From contig JAKALX010000207.1 of NCBI GenBank assembly GCA_021823905.1, forward strand, positions 1 to 6,692: 6,692 nucleotides of DNA. Direction: 5' to 3'. Both the position numbers and the translations under genes were made by a program. Numbering within the stretch: the stretch's first letter is position 1; every line of letters begins with the position of its first letter. Origin of the DNA: Chloroflexota bacterium (GTDB lineage: Bacteria; Chloroflexota; Dehalococcoidia; Tepidiformales; Tepidiformaceae). Below the pieces are notes generated by a model. The model ran no database searches. It was not told where the DNA came from and was given only the letters and a program-made list of their open reading frames with translations. Shown here piece by piece: positions 3,969 through 6,692 of this stretch.

Positions 3969-4778
3969 ATGCGCCTGCGGAGCGTTGTCTGTATCGGAAC
4001 GGCCGGCGAAGGCCTCAGCGAGACCCTCGCCTCGACCGCCGACGGTGTCCTTCTCAGCCTGGCGACGGACGCGCGTCCTCCCCAGTCGCTCCGTAACACC
4101 GCCATCGAGGCGCTCCATCGCGTCAACGAAGCCGAAAAGCGCGGCCTTGTCCTGGTCAACAATCCTCGCACGGGCCTCCTTCGCGACGACCTGGATGCCG
4201 TCCTGAGCCACAACCTGGACGCGGTCTTCGTCGCCCATGTCACGGAGCCGCAAGAGGTGCGCGACGCGGCCGTGCTCCTCCGTGAGTTCGAGCTTGCGCG
4301 CGACATCGAGCCGGGCGAGATCCTCGTCTTCCCGGTGATCGACACCGCTCGCGGCCTCCTCCGTTGCGCCGAGATCGTCAGCGCGGCGCCCCGTGTCGGC
4401 GGCCTGCTCTTCGATCAGGACGGCTACGCTTTCGACGCCGGCGCGCGGGCCGAGGAACGCGGTGATCGCCTGGCCTACGCGCGCGGGCAGATCGTTGCCG
4501 CCGCGCGCGCCCATGATCGGCTGCCGTTGATCACCGCCGACGCCCTCGACCTGCAATACCTGGGCCAGTACGGCTTCGCCGGCGCGGTTCTCTCCGACGC
4601 TCGCGGCGCCGCCAACGCGAACAACATGTTCGCACCGCTCCCGGCAGCCATTGAGCATGCGCGCAAGCACCTCGATGCGTACGAGGCGGCGCGTGCCGCG
4701 GGCCTGGCCGTTGGCCGCGCCGGCGGCGCGCTTGTCGACGCGCACGCGGCCCGGCGAGCCCGCCAGGTGCTCGAGTAG
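3969..4778 (+). CDS. Divergent CitE/HpcH-HpaI-like TIM-barrel protein, possibly not a classical lyase
   Basis: A 269-residue protein with the overall pattern of the HpcH/HpaI aldolase/citrate lyase beta family: RSVVCIG (residues 4-10), DGVLLSL (25-31), LVLVNNPRTG (60-69), LDAVFVAHV (83-91), ILVFPVIDTARGLL (118-131), APRVGGLLFDQDGYAFDAG (140-158), then FAGAVLSD (203-210) and N219 before FAP (221-223). Key family positions differ. The substrate-binding Arg of VRxN is L62; the Pro-Lys of lPK is A89-H90; the metal-binding Glu of the iET motif is D125; and the metal Asp of GxxD aligns with G152, with D149 and D151 nearby. It may be a non-catalytic paralogue or an enzyme with a shifted metal site. 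The frame is open upstream to 3825, but that part overlaps the DinB gene; the ATG at 3969 has GGGAG (3955-3959) 9 nt before it. It is paired with the DinB-like gene. Confidence 0.72.
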   Translation: MRLRSVVCIGTAGEGLSETLASTADGVLLSLATDARPPQSLRNTAIEALHRVNEAEKRGLVLVNNPRTGLLRDDLDAVLSHNLDAVFVAHVTEPQEVRDAAVLLREFELARDIEPGEILVFPVIDTARGLLRCAEIVSAAPRVGGLLFDQDGYAFDAGARAEERGDRLAYARGQIVAAARAHDRLPLITADALDLQYLGQYGFAGAVLSDARGAANANNMFAPLPAAIEHARKHLDAYEAARAAGLAVGRAGGALVDAHAARRARQVLE

Positions 4779-4856
4779 CTGGCGCCCCCGTCCCAATGGT
4801 TTTGCTCACGTAAACAGGGGCCAGGCTCGGTGCCTTATTCCATCTTGTGTGCTCGG

Positions 4857-4862
4857 TATGAT
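4857..4862 (+). promoter_or_regulatory. Candidate -10 element for tatA
   Basis: TATGAT matches five of six bases of TATAAT and lies 31 nt before the tatA ATG. No good -35 is visible at 16-18 nt upstream (TTATTC at 4835-4840 is poor). The remainder of the 115-bp gap 4779-4893 holds an interrupted complementary pair, CTGGCGCCCC and GGGGCCAG, around a loop of about 24 nt, without a U-run. I see no gene there. Confidence 0.4.
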
Positions 4863-4893
4863 CCCTCTGGGTACGAATCGTGAACTCGAGGGG

Positions 4894-5178
4894 ATGGCTG
4901 TGTTTGAAACGATCGGCGCGCCCGAGCTCCTGATCATCGGGCTAATCGTGATTGTGCTGTTTGGGGCCGGCAAAGTCGGCAAGGTTGGCAAGGAGCTGGG
5001 GACGAGTGTGAAGGAGTTCCGCCGCGCCGTCCGCGACGAAGAGGACGCGCCACCACAGCCCGCAGTCACTGCGCCATCTCCGCAGCCGCAATACACGGTC
5101 GCGCAGCCGGGCCAGGCCGCGCTCCCGCCAGCTGCCACCCAATCCAGCGAACCCCTACGCGGCCCGCAGCTCTTTTGA
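4894..5178 (+). CDS. tatA: Twin-arginine translocase subunit TatA family
   Basis: A 94-residue protein with classical TatA architecture: a short periplasm-facing start (FETIGAPEL), one membrane helix (about residues 11-23, LLIIGLIVIVLF), the FG hinge (F23-G24), and an amphipathic helix from K27 to about V46 with the conserved G36 and F42. A Pro/Gln/Ala-rich disordered tail follows (about 52-94). TatA oligomers form the passage for folded, twin-arginine-signal proteins. The usual K-L-P-E-L-G after the hinge is K-V-G-K-V-G here, so the proline is lost; lineage variants of this kind exist. TatA rather than TatB is favoured by length and by the glycines at the hinge. The start is not fully settled: GAGGGG touches the ATG at 4894, while the GTG at 4900, two codons in, has it at 6 nt. 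An in-frame ATG at 4858 lies inside the predicted -10. No tatC is nearby. Confidence 0.87.
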   Translation: MAVFETIGAPELLIIGLIVIVLFGAGKVGKVGKELGTSVKEFRRAVRDEEDAPPQPAVTAPSPQPQYTVAQPGQAALPPAATQSSEPLRGPQLF

Positions 5179-5253
5179 TCGAGATCTTCACGGCTGACGA
5201 AACCGTTCGCGCACCGTAAACCTCGCCATACCGCCGCTTCGCGCCGTGCTCGC

Positions 5254-5265
5254 TACACTGCTGGC
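5254..5265 (+). promoter_or_regulatory. Leaderless-type promoter of the lipoprotein gene
   Basis: TACACT (5254-5259) fits TANNNT and occupies exactly -12 to -7 relative to the ATG at 5266. No ribosome-binding sequence is present. The context GCTACACTGCTGGC-ATG closely resembles GCTACGCTAGCGGC-ATG before the FmdB-like gene. No clear -35 is seen. The rest of the 87-bp gap after tatA shows no terminator or gene. Confidence 0.48.
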
Positions 5266-6651
5266 ATGAGCCGGCTCCAGCGCCTTATCGCACTTTCGCT
5301 CGCGGGCCTCTCTCTTCTCGTCGTCAACGCATGCGGCAGCTCCAGTTCTGGTGCGACGACGCTTGCTCCCACCTCCTCGGCAACCAGCACCGCCGCATCC
5401 ACAACCAGCGCTGCCGCGTCGACCTCCACCGCCGCGGCGGTCGCTCCGCAACTCGGCACGCCCAGCGGCGCGCCAACGACGGCGAAGGCGCCCGATTTCG
5501 TCGCTCTTTCCGGCGCCAAAGCGTTGTTCGGCAAGCTCGGCAACGCGGTGTACCAGATCGAGGTGCCGGACAAGTGGAACGGCGATCTCGTGATGTACGC
5601 CCACGGCTTCGCCGGCTTCGGCGCCCAGGTGGCGGTCGAGCCGCCGCCGGCCGCGCTGCGCAAGCAACTCATCGCGGAAGGCTACGCCTGGGCAGCCAGC
5701 TCCTACAGCGAGAACGGCTACGCCCCCGGTATCGGCGCTGACGACACGCTCGCGCTGAAGAAGCAGTTCGAGCAGACGATCGGCAAGCCGAAGCGCACGT
5801 ATCTGGCCGGCGCCTCGATGGGCGGCAACGTCGTCACGCTCTCGCTCGAACACTTTCCCGGCGAGTACGACGGCGCCCTCGCAGTCTGCGGCGCGCTCGG
5901 CGGCGAAGAGGAGATCGACTATCTCATGTCCTGGGCGGCGGTCGCGGAGTTCACCTCCGGCGTGCCACTTCCGATTGGCCAGGGCGCCACGAAGATGACC
6001 TCGGTCCTCCTCCAGCAGATGTCACCGGCGCTCGGTTCGGCCGACAACCCGACCGCAAAGGGCAAGCAGTTCATCGACATCATTCGCAACCTCACCGGTG
6101 GTCCCCGGCCGTTCTTCCTCGAGGGCTTCAAGGACCAGGCCATGGCGAACTTCGGGTTGCTGCTCCTGGACCCAGATCGCCAATCGTTGAGTGGCCGCGC
6201 GGCCACGAACGAGGGTGTGCGGTACCACATCAGCGACGGCCTCGGGCTGACGGACGCGGCGATCAACGCGGGCATCCAGCGCTTCATAGCCGACCCCGCA
6301 GCGCGCAACGCGGCGACGCACCCCGATGCCGTCCCGACTACGGGCAAGCTCTCGGCGCCGCTGCTTACGCTCCACGGCACCGGCGACCTCTTCGTGCCGG
6401 TCACGCAGGAGGTCTCCTATCGGCAGAAAGCTGACGCCGCGGGCAAGGGCGATCTGCTTGTCCAGCGCCTCATCCGCTCCGCCGGCCACTGCAAGTTCAG
6501 CGACCAGGAGCTGACGACCGCCTTCCACGATCTCGTGAGCTGGGTTCGCGACGGCACGAAGCCCAAGGGCGACGACGTAACGGCCAGCCTCAACGATGCC
6601 GGCAAGCAGTTCACCAACCCGCTCCGTCCCGGCGATCCCGGCACGAAATAG
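5266..6651 (+). CDS. Secreted lipoprotein with alpha/beta-hydrolase fold (serine esterase/peptidase type)
   Basis: A 461-residue protein. Residues 1-22 form a lipoprotein signal peptide (basic RLQR, hydrophobic core, then VVNA before C23), so the mature protein should be lipid-anchored outside the membrane. The N at -2 is not typical of the lipobox. A Ser/Thr/Ala-rich flexible linker (about 24-72) follows, then the hydrolase domain. Hydrolase landmarks are the HG oxyanion motif (H113-G114), the nucleophile elbow GASMG (S184), the acid in HGTGDLFVP (D374) and the histidine in SAGHCKF (H408). The triad S184-D374-H408 is therefore complete. About 190 residues between nucleophile and acid include a large helical insert that probably forms a lid. 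The substrate is unknown; esterase, lipase-like or peptidase activity are all possible. The start has no Shine-Dalgarno but a TACACT box at the leaderless spacing. Export by Sec is expected, as the signal lacks a twin-arginine motif despite the neighbouring tatA. A heptamer array follows 6 nt after the stop. Confidence 0.88.
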   Translation: MSRLQRLIALSLAGLSLLVVNACGSSSSGATTLAPTSSATSTAASTTSAAASTSTAAAVAPQLGTPSGAPTTAKAPDFVALSGAKALFGKLGNAVYQIEVPDKWNGDLVMYAHGFAGFGAQVAVEPPPAALRKQLIAEGYAWAASSYSENGYAPGIGADDTLALKKQFEQTIGKPKRTYLAGASMGGNVVTLSLEHFPGEYDGALAVCGALGGEEEIDYLMSWAAVAEFTSGVPLPIGQGATKMTSVLLQQMSPALGSADNPTAKGKQFIDIIRNLTGGPRPFFLEGFKDQAMANFGLLLLDPDRQSLSGRAATNEGVRYHISDGLGLTDAAINAGIQRFIADPAARNAATHPDAVPTTGKLSAPLLTLHGTGDLFVPVTQEVSYRQKADAAGKGDLLVQRLIRSAGHCKFSDQELTTAFHDLVSWVRDGTKPKGDDVTASLNDAGKQFTNPLRPGDPGTK

Positions 6652-6657
6652 CCGGTC

Positions 6658-6692
6658 TGAATCGACAATCGGCAATCGGCAATCGACAATCC
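6658..6692. repeat. Heptanucleotide tandem array 3 (at least five units, cut by the window edge)
   Basis: Units TGAATCG, ACAATCG, GCAATCG twice, then ACAATCC run to the last base of the window. AATCG (AATCC in the last unit) is shared with arrays 1 and 2, and the GCAATCG unit is identical to that of array 1. It starts 6 nt after the lipoprotein stop codon. The true length is unknown because the window ends. Confidence 0.85.

Noticed and set aside
3945..4796. A 283-codon minus-strand open frame opposite the CitE-like gene
   Set aside because: The translation is unstructured and has no family motif. The plus strand shows the TIM-barrel pattern, a ribosome site and tight coupling to the DinB-like gene.
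4779..4830. Possible terminator after the CitE-like gene
   Set aside because: The complementary arms are interrupted, the loop is about 24 nt and no U-run follows; too weak to call.
4651..4893. Upstream extension of the tatA frame
   Set aside because: It overlaps the end of the CitE-like gene and would add a long basic leader before the membrane helix, which TatA does not have.
5188..5853. A 221-codon minus-strand open frame opposite the lipoprotein N-terminus
   Set aside because: Arg/Gly-rich shadow of the Ser/Thr/Ala-rich linker. The plus strand has a signal peptide and hydrolase motifs.

Overview
This is a GC-rich, gene-dense bacterial chromosome segment with nine protein-coding genes, one of them cut by the left edge. 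I see no rRNA, tRNA, transposase or CRISPR array. Protein character (an HNH protein starting near a VLVLNQNYEPLN motif, a CsoR-type repressor, an FmdB-like protein, a Ser/Thr/Ala-rich lipoprotein), dispersed heptanucleotide arrays and apparently leaderless promoters together suggest an uncultured Chloroflexota-type organism. That placement is inference; no taxonomic marker gene is present.

Left part, minus strand (1-1449): reading leftward, a CsoR/FrmR-family metal-sensing repressor, an HNH endonuclease-like protein, then the N-terminus of an acetyl-CoA hydrolase/4-hydroxybutyrate CoA-transferase family enzyme. Heptamer arrays (consensus NNAATCG) sit directly after the stop codons of the repressor and the HNH gene. 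The array after the HNH gene is half of a larger imperfect inverted repeat.

Centre (1495-2973): a sigma70-like promoter (TTGACA, 18 nt, TATGCT) drives trxA and, 107 bp later, trxB. A perfect CsoR-type operator, ATACCCC-CAA-GGGGTAT, fills the spacer between its -35 and -10. The divergent csoR promoter overlaps the same site. The simplest reading is that the CsoR-like protein represses both itself and the thioredoxin/thioredoxin reductase pair, so a metal or thiol stress signal would switch on disulfide reduction. This is the most interesting regulatory unit in the window.

Right part, plus strand (3021-6651): an FmdB-like zinc-ribbon protein with an incomplete second metal knuckle; a two-gene unit of a DinB-like metal-binding four-helix protein and a CitE/HpcH-like TIM-barrel protein whose usual catalytic residues are mostly replaced; a solitary TatA; and a secreted lipoprotein with an alpha/beta-hydrolase fold and an intact Ser-Asp-His triad. 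The FmdB and lipoprotein genes both have a TANNNT -10 box exactly at -12 to -7 from the start codon and no Shine-Dalgarno sequence, so they are probably leaderless. A third heptamer array follows the lipoprotein stop and runs off the right edge. No stretch longer than 300 bases lacks a gene.
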